This document shows, piece by piece, positions 15,814-23,310 of a stretch of 26,715 nt of DNA; within the stretch, counting starts at the first letter, position 1; every line of letters begins with the position of its first letter. The position numbers and the translations under genes were made by a program. A model generated the notes under the pieces. The model worked only from the letters and a program-made list of their open reading frames with translations. It did not search any database and was not told where the DNA came from. The DNA comes from JBCBWG01 sp964579305 (GTDB lineage Bacteria > Pseudomonadota > Alphaproteobacteria > Rhizobiales > Hyphomicrobiaceae), in assembly GCA_964579305.1 (NCBI GenBank), contig CAZOGY010000038.1, forward strand, positions 1-26,715, read 5' to 3'.

Positions 15814-16842
15814 TTACTGGCTGTATTTGGCAACAGCAGCCTTTGCTTTTTGCAGCAAGGCCTCCGCATCAATTCCGCGCGCCGACGCTTCCTTGACCCA
15901 ACGATCGGCTAAAGCAGCATTGAGCTTGTCAAATTGCGCGGTGACTTCAGGCGAAAGCTGACGGACCGTGCGGCCTTTGTCGGTGGCTATCTTCTTGCCG
16001 ACCGGCTCAATCTTATCCCAAGCCGCACCAATTTCGCCGGCAATGGAGGACCCCGAATGCTGATCGATGATCGCCTTCAAATCGGCGGGCAATCCATCAA
16101 AGCGCTGCTTGTTCATCGCGAACAGAAACGTCGATGTGCCGAAACGGCGCGCGCCATCGAGTTCAATGGAGTATTGCGCGAGCTGAGCGATTTTCAGCGG
16201 AATGGCGACCTCGAATGGAATAAGCGCGCCGTCGATGGTGCCTTTAGACAGGGCTTGCGGCAACGCCGGCACCGGCATTCCAACAGGCTCCGCATTCCAC
16301 GCCTGCAGCATCCAGACGCCGGTCCGTGACGGGCTGCGCAATTTCAGACCTGCGACATCGGCGAGGCTTTGGACGTCTTTATTCACGAGGTGGAGCGCAT
16401 TGCCAGCGTGAACGTGAATGAGGATCGGTTTGATATCGCTCAGATCGGCCATCAGGTCCGGCAGAACGTCCTGAATTGCCTTGGTCGTTGCTTGGGCGCT
16501 GCCGCCGTGGACGCCGGCCAGTTCAAACACTTCCAGGCGGGGAAACACCCCAGGCGTGTAACCCGGAAGCGTCCAAGCAAAGTCGGCCGTGCCATCGCGC
16601 ACCTGCTTATAGAGCTCAGGCGGCTTGCCACCCAGCGCCATGGACGGGAAAATTTCAAACTTCAGACGTCCGCCTGACGCTTTCGTCACACGCTCTGCCC
16701 ACGGCGCCAGAAGTTTTGTATGCGCAGGCGCCTTTGGGCTCAGGAAATGGTGGATCGTGAACGTATAGTCCTGAGCGGACGTGGGCGCTGCGAGCCCAAG
16801 GCAGGCCGCCGCAGCCGCTGTGGCACGGATCAAACGCTTCAT
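15814..16842 (-). CDS. TRAP transporter periplasmic solute-binding protein (DctP family)
   Basis: The gene encodes 342 residues. The start at ATG 16842 gives a clean signal peptide MKRLIRATAAAAACLGLAAP with cleavage after AQ near residue 24, and GGGAG lies 7 nt upstream. Family features are HHFLSPKAPAHTKLLAPWAERV, GGRLKFEIFPSMALGG, and the region LADVAGLKLRSPSRTGVWM, whose arginine contacts the carboxylate of the ligand in DctP proteins. The receptor captures an organic acid in the periplasm and delivers it to the DctQM permease encoded next. Position at the head of the pobA-pca operon implies an aromatic carboxylate such as 4-hydroxybenzoate; the sequence alone cannot fix the ligand. Confidence 0.92.
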   Translation of the reverse strand: MKRLIRATAAAAACLGLAAPTSAQDYTFTIHHFLSPKAPAHTKLLAPWAERVTKASGGRLKFEIFPSMALGGKPPELYKQVRDGTADFAWTLPGYTPGVFPRLEVFELAGVHGGSAQATTKAIQDVLPDLMADLSDIKPILIHVHAGNALHLVNKDVQSLADVAGLKLRSPSRTGVWMLQAWNAEPVGMPVPALPQALSKGTIDGALIPFEVAIPLKIAQLAQYSIELDGARRFGTSTFLFAMNKQRFDGLPADLKAIIDQHSGSSIAGEIGAAWDKIEPVGKKIATDKGRTVRQLSPEVTAQFDKLNAALADRWVKEASARGIDAEALLQKAKAAVAKYSQ

Positions 16843-16985
16843 AGGACGTCTCCCGGATGATGCCAGCTTTGATGCTGAACGTATCGACGATGATAGCTGA
16901 AGCAGACAAAGCGTGTTCTGCCCATAGACACTTGCGCTGAAAATTTGCACTTTTTGCGCACACGCCCAGCTCGAAAGCCCCCTTC
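16843..16985. promoter_or_regulatory. Divergent promoter region with direct-repeat operator candidate
   Basis: This 143-nt gap separates the divergent dctP operon and the AraC-family gene and must hold both promoters. TTGCGC occurs twice in the same orientation (16932-16937 and 16954-16959), 22 bp apart, about two helical turns, with a related TTGCAC at 16945-16950 between them. AraC-family dimers bind direct repeats at about 21-bp spacing, so this is a good operator candidate for the neighbouring regulator. Core promoter hexamers are not clear to me. Confidence 0.5.
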
Positions 16986-17879
16986 ATGCAGCAGTCGCCC
17001 GGCGCCATCCCAAGCTTCCGTCTGTACGGTGAGACGGCTCGGGGCGCGTTGCCGGACACCATCCATATCGAGACGTTGAAGGACCGAAGCCAGCAGTACG
17101 ACTGGCGCATCAAGCCACATCGTCATTTCGACCTGTTCCAACTGATGTGGCTGAGGACGTCCCAAGTCGGCGTCATGCTGGATGATTTCACGGTCGAAAC
17201 AGACCAGCCTGCGATTGTGATCGTGCCGCCGCCGACCATTCATGGTTTTCATTTCTCGCCACAGGTCGAGGGCACGGTGACCACGATCCCGGTGGAGCAT
17301 TTGCCGGCACAGATCGTCGATGCTGGGCGCGCAGGCACGGCAAGCTTGTTGCCACATGCCGATCCCATGTTTGCATATTTGACGCAAGTGCTGTGCGATC
17401 TGGAGGCTGAGTATCGCGCCGCTCGCCCAGGGCGTGACCGCATGTTGATGGGTTTGATCGCGATTTTGTCGCTCTGGTTAGAACGGGTGGCACTGGCCGG
17501 TAGCGACCGCGCATCAGCAAGGGCTGCCCAGACTAAAGCGGTGGAACGCGCTTTCCAATTCACGTCTCTGGTCGAGCAACATTATAAGGACGGCTGGGCG
17601 CCAAGAGATTATGCCCAGGCGATGGGATTATCGGTCAGCCAGCTTTCTCGGGACTGCAACGCTGCATTTGGCGCATCCCCGTTGCGCATTATCCATAAGC
17701 GGCTCATTGACGAAGCGAACCGCAAGCTGGCTTACACGCCGTGGCCGGTTAGTCAGATTGCCGAGGCGCTTGGTTTTTCGGATGTGGCGTATTTCAGCCG
17801 ATTTTATCGCAAGCAAAGCGGTATGACGCCATCTCAGTATCGCAAAGCATTCCAATCACGAAGCCGATCATCACCGTGA
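16986..17879 (+). CDS. pobR: AraC-family regulator, probable PobR-type activator of the pob-pca operon
   Basis: The gene encodes 297 residues. The N-terminal half has the cupin-like sensing domain of the PobR/HpaA group: IPSFRLYGE near residue 8, IHIETLKDRS..YDWRIKPHRHFDLFQ (27-52), and VIVPPPTIHGFHF. The C-terminal 95 residues carry two helix-turn-helix motifs: DYAQAMGLSVSQLSRDC, then SQIAEALGFSDVAYFSRFYRKQSGMTPSQYRK, which is the AraC signature. Divergent orientation from the TRAP-pobA-pca operon and the PobR-like N-terminus suggest it activates that operon in response to 4-hydroxybenzoate. The effector is inferred. No clear ribosome binding site precedes ATG 16986. It converges with the lactonase gene 6 nt downstream. 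No LysR-type PcaQ is in the window. Confidence 0.85.
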   Translation: MQQSPGAIPSFRLYGETARGALPDTIHIETLKDRSQQYDWRIKPHRHFDLFQLMWLRTSQVGVMLDDFTVETDQPAIVIVPPPTIHGFHFSPQVEGTVTTIPVEHLPAQIVDAGRAGTASLLPHADPMFAYLTQVLCDLEAEYRAARPGRDRMLMGLIAILSLWLERVALAGSDRASARAAQTKAVERAFQFTSLVEQHYKDGWAPRDYAQAMGLSVSQLSRDCNAAFGASPLRIIHKRLIDEANRKLAYTPWPVSQIAEALGFSDVAYFSRFYRKQSGMTPSQYRKAFQSRSRSSP

Positions 17880-17885
17880 TCAATA

Positions 17886-18782
17886 TCACTGCGCATCGCT
17901 TTTAAATGGGGTCGCCTCCAGACCCTGAAACGGCCCCTCGATTACGAACGTCGACCCCGCATCGGGATGCTGGCGACGCTGCTCCAGCGTGTCCCCTTCC
18001 CAAGCTGACGTGACCAACAATGTGTCGAGGGCGCCGCCGACAAAACATGGGCATGTGGTCTTGGGCACTGGAAGTTGGTAGGTCGCGATTGCGTCGCCGT
18101 CGGGGCTGAAGCCGGTCACAGATCCGCCGCCCCAGGCCGCATTCCAGAGTACGCCGGCGGCGTCGACGACCGAGCCGTCGAAGCTGCCGCCCAGCGGCAG
18201 GTTGGCACCCGTTAAGAACAGCTCTGGCGCCGCTACCGGCAGGCCATTTTGCGGGTCAACAGCAACACGCCAGACGCTATTGACAATCGTGTCGGCAAAG
18301 TATGCCCGCGTGCCATCAGGCGAAAAGCAGATGGAGTTCGGGATTGTGATATCTGAAAACAGTTTGCGCAATTCAACCCCGTCGAACCAGTAAATGGCGC
18401 CCGCTTCTGATTCTGCCGATTTACCCATGGTGCCAATCCACAATCGGCCCGACGGATGGACACGCCCATCATTTGACCGTGTCGCAGGGTTATCAGCTTC
18501 GAGGGGGTGCAGCAGCTTCAGCGCACTATCCTTCGGCGCGCGCAGATAAAGGCCGTTTTCCATGGCCAGCAATTGCTGGCCGCCGGTTGTTTGGCAAACC
18601 AAGCTTGCCAGATACGGCAAGTCTTCGGTTTGCGCCACTTGCGTTGTGAAATCAAAAGAGAAGAGTTTTTTACCAAGAATATCGAACCACCAGGCCGTAT
18701 CATTCGCCCGGTCGTAAGTCGGGCCCTCGCCCAATTCGCAAATTGGGGCATTTAATCGGCGTATATGTGCGCTGTCAGACAT
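17886..18782 (-). CDS. SMP-30/gluconolactonase-family sugar lactonase
   Basis: The gene encodes 298 residues forming a six-bladed beta-propeller. The four metal-site residues of the SMP-30 family are present: Glu19 in ELGEGPTYD, Asn104 in RSNDGRVHPSGRLWIGTM, Asn149 in IPNSICFSPDG and Asp202 in GGSFDGSVVDAAG. Relatives hydrolyse aldonolactones (glucono-, arabinono-, galactonolactone) to the acids in oxidative sugar pathways. The upstream aldose epimerase gene ends 7 nt before it, so the two likely share a transcript and act on the same sugar. Start ATG 18782 is chosen at MSDSAHIRRL, where homology begins. Which sugar is used cannot be told, as no dehydrogenase or dehydratase lies nearby. Confidence 0.9.
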   Translation of the reverse strand: MSDSAHIRRLNAPICELGEGPTYDRANDTAWWFDILGKKLFSFDFTTQVAQTEDLPYLASLVCQTTGGQQLLAMENGLYLRAPKDSALKLLHPLEADNPATRSNDGRVHPSGRLWIGTMGKSAESEAGAIYWFDGVELRKLFSDITIPNSICFSPDGTRAYFADTIVNSVWRVAVDPQNGLPVAAPELFLTGANLPLGGSFDGSVVDAAGVLWNAAWGGGSVTGFSPDGDAIATYQLPVPKTTCPCFVGGALDTLLVTSAWEGDTLEQRRQHPDAGSTFVIEGPFQGLEATPFKSDAQ

Positions 18783-18789
18783 AGGGCTA

Positions 18790-19809
18790 TCAGGCTCCGG
18801 CTGGCGGTTTGGTTGGGCTGAAACGCGAAATCTGCCGATACGTTTGGCCTGGGTGCAGTTCGATGGAAGGAAATCCGGGCTGGTTGGGTGCGTCAGGCCA
18901 TTTCTGGGGCTCAAGCGCCAGGCCGGCGTGCATGCCATAGGGCTGGCCACCGTGGCCGCATGCTGGTGCTGTTGCGATCGCAGCGCCGTCGTAAACTTGA
19001 AGGCCAGGTTCGGTGGTCGCTATGGTGAGGGCGGTCCCGCTTTGGCCGACCAACCGGCAGACCGGGCTGAGCCGCCCTTGTTGGCGCAGGCAGAAGTTGT
19101 GGTCCAGGCGCACAGCGGCGTTGGTCGCGATCGGCCGCGGCGACCGGAAATCAAACGCGCTTCCAGCGACAGCCTGTGTTTGACCAATCGGGATCTTGTC
19201 GTCGTTGACGGGCAAATATCTGTCTGCAGCAATCTCAAGCGTGTGCCCAGCGATGGTCGGTGCCCCGTCGAGGTTCCAGTAGGAATGGTGCGCCAGGTTG
19301 CAAAGCGTTGGCGCATCGGTCGTACATTGGAGATCGAGCTCAAGCGAACCGTCGACGTCGAGCCGGTAGGTGGCTTGGATGGCAAGGTTGCCCGGAAAGC
19401 CCGCCTGCCCATCTTGCATAACGCATGAGACGCAGCATTGAGCGGCATCATAGCCCTCAAGCGTCCAATTGGTCTTGCTGCTTCCGTCGGCCCCGCCGTG
19501 CAGTGTTGTGCGTCCAGCTTCATTGCGCTCCAAAACGTAGCGCCGGCCCGCAATTGAAACCTGCCCGCCAGCGAGACGATTGGCAACGCGGCCGGCGATG
19601 GCCCCGAAATGACGCATCACCGTGAAATAGGGTTCCAACGCGGAAGATCCCAAAACGAGCGAATGGCTGAGCCCCGCAAGGCGAAAGTCCTGCAGACTGC
19701 CGCCCCAGGTCATAATGTACGCGCACGCCATCGCGTTTTGCAGTTTGACGCGATAAACGGCGGTGCCATCGGGCGCCGTGCCAAACCGCTCAGCGGCTGA
19801 GATGGTCAT
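18790..19809 (-). CDS. galM: Aldose 1-epimerase (mutarotase)
   Basis: The gene encodes 339 residues, interconverting alpha and beta anomers of aldoses. Motifs are the N-terminal MTWGGSLQDFR strand, HFGAIAGRVANRLAGGQ (family 'GRxANRI'), TLHGG, the catalytic His in NLAHHSYWNLDG, DHNFCLR, and the C-terminal ALEPQKWPDAPNQPGFPS, with the catalytic Glu expected further back in the chain's final strands. ATG 19809 is preferred, since GAGG lies 8 nt upstream. The frame stays open about 300 nt further upstream, but that extension has no recognisable domain. It is the first gene of a two-gene unit with the SMP-30 lactonase and is divergent from urtA. The symbol is used for the family; galactose specificity is not shown. 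Confidence 0.88.
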   Translation of the reverse strand: MTISAAERFGTAPDGTAVYRVKLQNAMACAYIMTWGGSLQDFRLAGLSHSLVLGSSALEPYFTVMRHFGAIAGRVANRLAGGQVSIAGRRYVLERNEAGRTTLHGGADGSSKTNWTLEGYDAAQCCVSCVMQDGQAGFPGNLAIQATYRLDVDGSLELDLQCTTDAPTLCNLAHHSYWNLDGAPTIAGHTLEIAADRYLPVNDDKIPIGQTQAVAGSAFDFRSPRPIATNAAVRLDHNFCLRQQGRLSPVCRLVGQSGTALTIATTEPGLQVYDGAAIATAPACGHGGQPYGMHAGLALEPQKWPDAPNQPGFPSIELHPGQTYRQISRFSPTKPPAGA

Positions 19810-20249
19810 GGCGGGTTCCTCACTCAGCGCAAACTTCGACCTGTCGGGCAACGCCAACGGCATGCATTGGGCGTAACGGCTCTGCATCAGACAGCCTTCG
19901 ACGCACGGCCAGCGCGGGCGAGAGCCACGAACCGCCGCGCACGGTCTTAGGCCGGCCAATCGCAGCCGCGCAATGGACATGCGGCCCGCACCGGTCGCAA
20001 CGCGCCGATCGCAGGGCCCATAAGCGCCGCGTGCATCCCGCTTTCGATGCGTGACAAACGCAAGGTCGCCTCCAGGAAGGGCAAACTGCCTATAGTTCAG
20101 CCATCGCATTTGTTTTGATCAGCAGCAAACGCAATCTGCTTTATTTTTCAGCGCATGCATCTGACCATTATTGTGATTACCTAGTTGTTGGCATTTTTTT
20201 CCTTATTTTTTACAGAGGGTTCCATCCTCTCGCCCCGATTTTAAGCGAT
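19810..20249. other. Divergent intergenic region between galM and urtA
   Basis: The half next to galM (19810-20100) is GC-rich and code-like, but no supportable gene emerges. One minus-strand frame contains TVRGGSW and stops at about 19822, just before the galM ribosome binding site; the RGGSW motif recalls formylglycine-generating-enzyme ends but nothing else supports it. The half next to urtA (20105-20245) is AT-rich with T-runs and probably holds upstream activator and DNA-bending sites for the sigma-54 promoter. I could not identify a clear NtrC site. Confidence 0.4.
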
Positions 20250-20264
20250 TGGCACGCAGCTTGC
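20250..20264 (+). promoter_or_regulatory. Sigma-54 (RpoN) promoter of the urt operon
   Basis: TGGCACG-CAGC-TTGC matches the -24/-12 consensus TGGCACG-N4-TTGC at every defined position. The invariant GG (20251-20252) and GC (20263-20264) are separated by 10 nt as required. Transcription would start around 20275, leaving a leader of about 30 nt before the urtA ATG at 20306. Sigma-54 control implies activation by an enhancer-binding protein, most likely NtrC under nitrogen limitation, which fits a urea transporter. Confidence 0.8.
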
Positions 20265-20305
20265 CATTCAGTCGTCTGTGTCACCAACCTCAACTGGAGT
20301 TTCGA

Positions 20306-21595
20306 ATGGCAACCACGCGTAGAAACGTGCTCGCGTCAGCGGCACTTGCGCTGTCGATGTCGCTTGGCATGTCCGGCGCTGTCCAGGCGCAGGAAACCAT
20401 CAAGGTCGGCATCCTGCATTCGTTATCCGGCACGATGGCCATCAGCGAGACAACGCTGAAGGACGTCATGCTTATGCTCATTGAAGAGCAGAACAAGAAG
20501 GGCGGTTTGCTCGGCAAGAAGCTGGAGCCCGTGGTTGTCGATCCTGCTTCCAACTGGCCGTTGTTTGCGGAGAAGGCGCGCGAGCTGATTTCGCAGCAAA
20601 AGGTTCAGGTCGTCTTTGGCTGTTGGACGTCGGTTTCGCGCAAGTCGGTTCTGCCTGTTTTCAAGGAGTTGAACTCGATCCTATTCTATCCCGTCCAGTA
20701 CGAGGGCGAGGAATCTGAGCGTAACGTGTTCTACACGGGCGCAGCACCGAACCAGCAGGCTATTCCGGCGGTCGATTACCTCATGAGCGAGGACGGCGGT
20801 TCGGTCCAACGCTGGGTCCTGGCTGGCACGGACTATGTCTATCCCCGCACCACAAACAAAATTCTTGAAGCCTATTTGAAATCCAAAGGCGTCAAGGATG
20901 AAGACATCATGATCAACTATACGCCGTTCGGTCATTCCGATTGGCAGACGATCGTGGCTGATATCAAGAAATTCGGTTCGGCAGGCAAAAAGACCGCTGT
21001 TGTCTCAACCATCAACGGCGACGCTAACGTGCCCTTCTACAAAGAGCTTGCCAACCAAGGCATTGAGGCAACCGACATTCCTGTTGTTGCCTTCTCGGTG
21101 GGCGAAGAAGAACTGGCCGGGATCGATACGTCTAATCTGGTTGGTCACCTTGCGGCGTGGAACTATTTCATGTCGGTCGACACACCGGAGAACGCTGACT
21201 TTATCAAAAAGTGGAAAGCGTTCATCAAAGATGACAAGCGCGTGACCAATGACCCGATGGAGGCTCACTACATCGGCTTTAATATGTGGGTCAAAGCTGT
21301 CGAAAAAGCCAAGTCAACCGATCCTGACAAGGTCATTGACGCAATTATCGGAGTTGAAGTCCCAAACCTCACCGGTGGCACGTCAAAAATGCTGCCAAAC
21401 CACCATATCACGAAGCCGGTGCTTGTCGGGGAAATCCTCGAGGATGGGCAGTTTGACGTGGTTTGGAAAACCGATGGCCTGGTCGCTGGAGATGCATGGT
21501 CTGACCACCTCCCTGACTCCAAGGACCTCGTATCCGATTGGCCTGGCAAAAAGTGCGGCAACTTCAATACCAAAACCGGCAAGTGCGGCGCGTAA
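20306..21595 (+). CDS. urtA: Urea ABC transporter, periplasmic substrate-binding protein
   Basis: The gene encodes 429 residues. The start at ATG 20306 has GGAGT 6-7 nt upstream and opens a signal peptide with an RR pair (MATTRRNVLASAALALSMSL, cleavage after VQA-QE near residue 31). The mature part begins IKVGILHSLSGTMAISET, typical of UrtA/AmiC-like type I binding proteins. VFGCWTSVSRKSVLPVFKE, LFYPVQYEGEE and SDWQTIVADIKKFG are strongly UrtA-like. The cysteine-containing C-terminus (KKCGNFNTKTGKCG) is also usual for this family. It binds urea, possibly short amides, and passes it to UrtBC. It is the first gene of urtABCDE, behind a sigma-54 promoter and followed by a terminator-like hairpin. 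Confidence 0.96.
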   Translation: MATTRRNVLASAALALSMSLGMSGAVQAQETIKVGILHSLSGTMAISETTLKDVMLMLIEEQNKKGGLLGKKLEPVVVDPASNWPLFAEKARELISQQKVQVVFGCWTSVSRKSVLPVFKELNSILFYPVQYEGEESERNVFYTGAAPNQQAIPAVDYLMSEDGGSVQRWVLAGTDYVYPRTTNKILEAYLKSKGVKDEDIMINYTPFGHSDWQTIVADIKKFGSAGKKTAVVSTINGDANVPFYKELANQGIEATDIPVVAFSVGEEELAGIDTSNLVGHLAAWNYFMSVDTPENADFIKKWKAFIKDDKRVTNDPMEAHYIGFNMWVKAVEKAKSTDPDKVIDAIIGVEVPNLTGGTSKMLPNHHITKPVLVGEILEDGQFDVVWKTDGLVAGDAWSDHLPDSKDLVSDWPGKKCGNFNTKTGKCGA

Positions 21596-21619
21596 GCGTT
21601 CTATTGCTTGGACCGAACG

Positions 21620-21649
21620 CGAGCGCGGCTTAAAAGTCGCGCTCGTTTT
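21620..21649 (+). terminator. Attenuating terminator between urtA and urtB
   Basis: An 8-bp stem CGAGCGCG (21620-21627) with CGCGCTCG (21638-21645) and a 10-nt loop is followed by TTTT (21646-21649), 24 nt after the urtA stop. It would end most transcripts after urtA and let a fraction continue, giving excess binding protein over membrane components. Confidence 0.7.
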
Positions 21650-21675
21650 GACCACCCGGCCGGACGTGAGGCTAT

Positions 21676-23310
21676 ATGCGGCTTTCCCTAATTCGCGTTA
21701 TCGCAACGATGCTTGCGGTGCTGTTTGCGACCGGCGCCCATGGCCAGACGGCAGGCCTCGGGGACCAAGGTGACCAACCAGAACTGGCGCTGAAACGGGC
21801 CCTTTCGCTGTTTGCGACGGGTTCGTACGCCGAAGTCATCGAAGGTGTGGACGTGATCGCCGGTTCAGGCGCAAGCCACGCTGGCACCATTTTAACGCTT
21901 CTGGCTCGGCGCCGCGTTTATGTTTCTGCTGATGCGCAGACTGGCGCGTTTCGCGAAGGTCGGGACTATTTCGATCTTATCAGCGCCAGGAAACTGTCCG
22001 AGCGACCTGACGGCATGAAAAGCGTGCGGGTCAATAATCGCGTACGCAACGCCATCAAATCAGCGCTTGGCTCTATCCGCTTGCGCGATCGAGATCCCTT
22101 CAAGCGTCTGGCCGCCGCCGAAGCGATTTTTCGGTCAAAGAGCGTTGATGATTTGCCGGCATTAGACAGTGCTTTGGCGCTGGAGCAGAATGACGCCGTG
22201 AAAGCGGCATTTGCGCAAGCGCGCGCAGCGCTTATTTTGAAAGATGGCGCGAGGCCAACAACGGAGCAAATCGCAGCCGTTTCGACATTGCGATCCAGAG
22301 GCGATCAAGAGGCTATTGCCGCGCTGAACCCGGCCACGACTTCACAAAACCCAGATGTACGCGGAGCAGCCATCTCGGCTGTGCGCGCGATTGAGTCGCG
22401 TCTCGCTACAATCCGTCAGGCGCAAAATATTTATTACGGACTGTCGCTTGGCTCTGTGCTACTTCTCGCAGCAATCGGGCTTGCAATCACGTTCGGCGTC
22501 ATGGGCGTCATCAATATGGCGCATGGCGAAATGGTTATGCTGGGCGCCTACACGACTTTTGTCGTCCAGGAAGTCTTTCGATCCTATGCGCCGGGCCTTT
22601 TTGATTTATCACTTCTTATTGCCGTGCCTGCCGCATTTCTCGTTGCAGGAACTGTCGGCGTTGCAATCGAACGCGGGATCATTCGGTTTTTGTACGGGCG
22701 GCCATTGGAGACACTTCTTGCGACTTGGGGCGTGAGCTTGATCCTGCAACAGGCGGTCCGCACGATCTTTGGGCCGACCAACCGGGAAGTTGGCGCCCCC
22801 TCCTACATGTCGGGCGGGTTTGAACTACTCGGTCTTGCGATCACTTATAACCGGTTGATCATCATCGTTTTTACGCTGGCGGTCTTTTTCTTGCTGCTGG
22901 CGATCCTGCGTTACACAACGCTTGGTTTGCAAATGCGGGCGGTGACGCAGAACCGGCGAATGGCGGCGTCCATGGGTATCCGGACCGGCACGGTTGATGC
23001 GCTGACCTTTGGGCTCGGTTCAGGGGTGGCCGGCATCGCCGGTGTTGCATTGAGCCAGATTGATAACGTCTCACCCAACCTTGGCACCAACTATATTATC
23101 GACAGCTTCATGGTCGTCGTCTTTGGTGGCGTCGGCAATTTGTGGGGCACGCTGGTATCGGCCTTCGCACTTGGCGTCACGAATAAACTTCTGGAGCCCT
23201 GGGCAGGTGCCGTCCTGGCGAAGATCCTCATTCTGATCTTGCTCATTCTGTTCATTCAGAAACGGCCCCGTGGCCTTTTCGCACTCAAGGGACGGGCGAT
23301 CGAAGCATGA
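21676..23310 (+). CDS. urtB: Urea ABC transporter, permease UrtB
   Basis: The gene encodes 544 residues. It starts with a signal peptide (MRLSLIRVIATMLAVLFATGAHG) and a periplasmic helical extension of about 230 residues, typical of proteobacterial UrtB and absent from other LivH-type permeases. The LivH-like part follows: LSLGSVLLLAAIGLAITFGVMGVINMAHGEM split over about 253-284, ATWGVSLILQQAVRTIFGPTNREV, and the permease/ATPase contact loop MRAVTQNRRMAASMGI (about 418-433). The C-terminus has FGGVGNLWGTLVSAFALG. About eight membrane helices are expected. It forms the channel with UrtC. The stop overlaps the urtC start as ATGA. Confidence 0.96.
   Translation: MRLSLIRVIATMLAVLFATGAHGQTAGLGDQGDQPELALKRALSLFATGSYAEVIEGVDVIAGSGASHAGTILTLLARRRVYVSADAQTGAFREGRDYFDLISARKLSERPDGMKSVRVNNRVRNAIKSALGSIRLRDRDPFKRLAAAEAIFRSKSVDDLPALDSALALEQNDAVKAAFAQARAALILKDGARPTTEQIAAVSTLRSRGDQEAIAALNPATTSQNPDVRGAAISAVRAIESRLATIRQAQNIYYGLSLGSVLLLAAIGLAITFGVMGVINMAHGEMVMLGAYTTFVVQEVFRSYAPGLFDLSLLIAVPAAFLVAGTVGVAIERGIIRFLYGRPLETLLATWGVSLILQQAVRTIFGPTNREVGAPSYMSGGFELLGLAITYNRLIIIVFTLAVFFLLLAILRYTTLGLQMRAVTQNRRMAASMGIRTGTVDALTFGLGSGVAGIAGVALSQIDNVSPNLGTNYIIDSFMVVVFGGVGNLWGTLVSAFALGVTNKLLEPWAGAVLAKILILILLILFIQKRPRGLFALKGRAIEA

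Noticed and set aside
17874..17892. GTGAT-CAAT-ATCAC hairpin between the converging regulator and lactonase genes
   Set aside because: The stem is only 5 bp, without a U-run, and overlaps both stop codons; it may be chance.
19820..20090. Minus-strand frame with TVRGGSW, recalling the end of a formylglycine-generating enzyme
   Set aside because: Only this short motif fits. The upstream part lacks the GNVWEW segment and has no start or ribosome binding site. It is mentioned in the intergenic entry but not called as a pseudogene.
18790..20109. Extension of the aldose epimerase frame about 100 codons upstream
   Set aside because: The extension has no domain similarity and is Arg/Cys-rich. ATG 19809 has a good ribosome binding site and begins where the epimerase fold begins.
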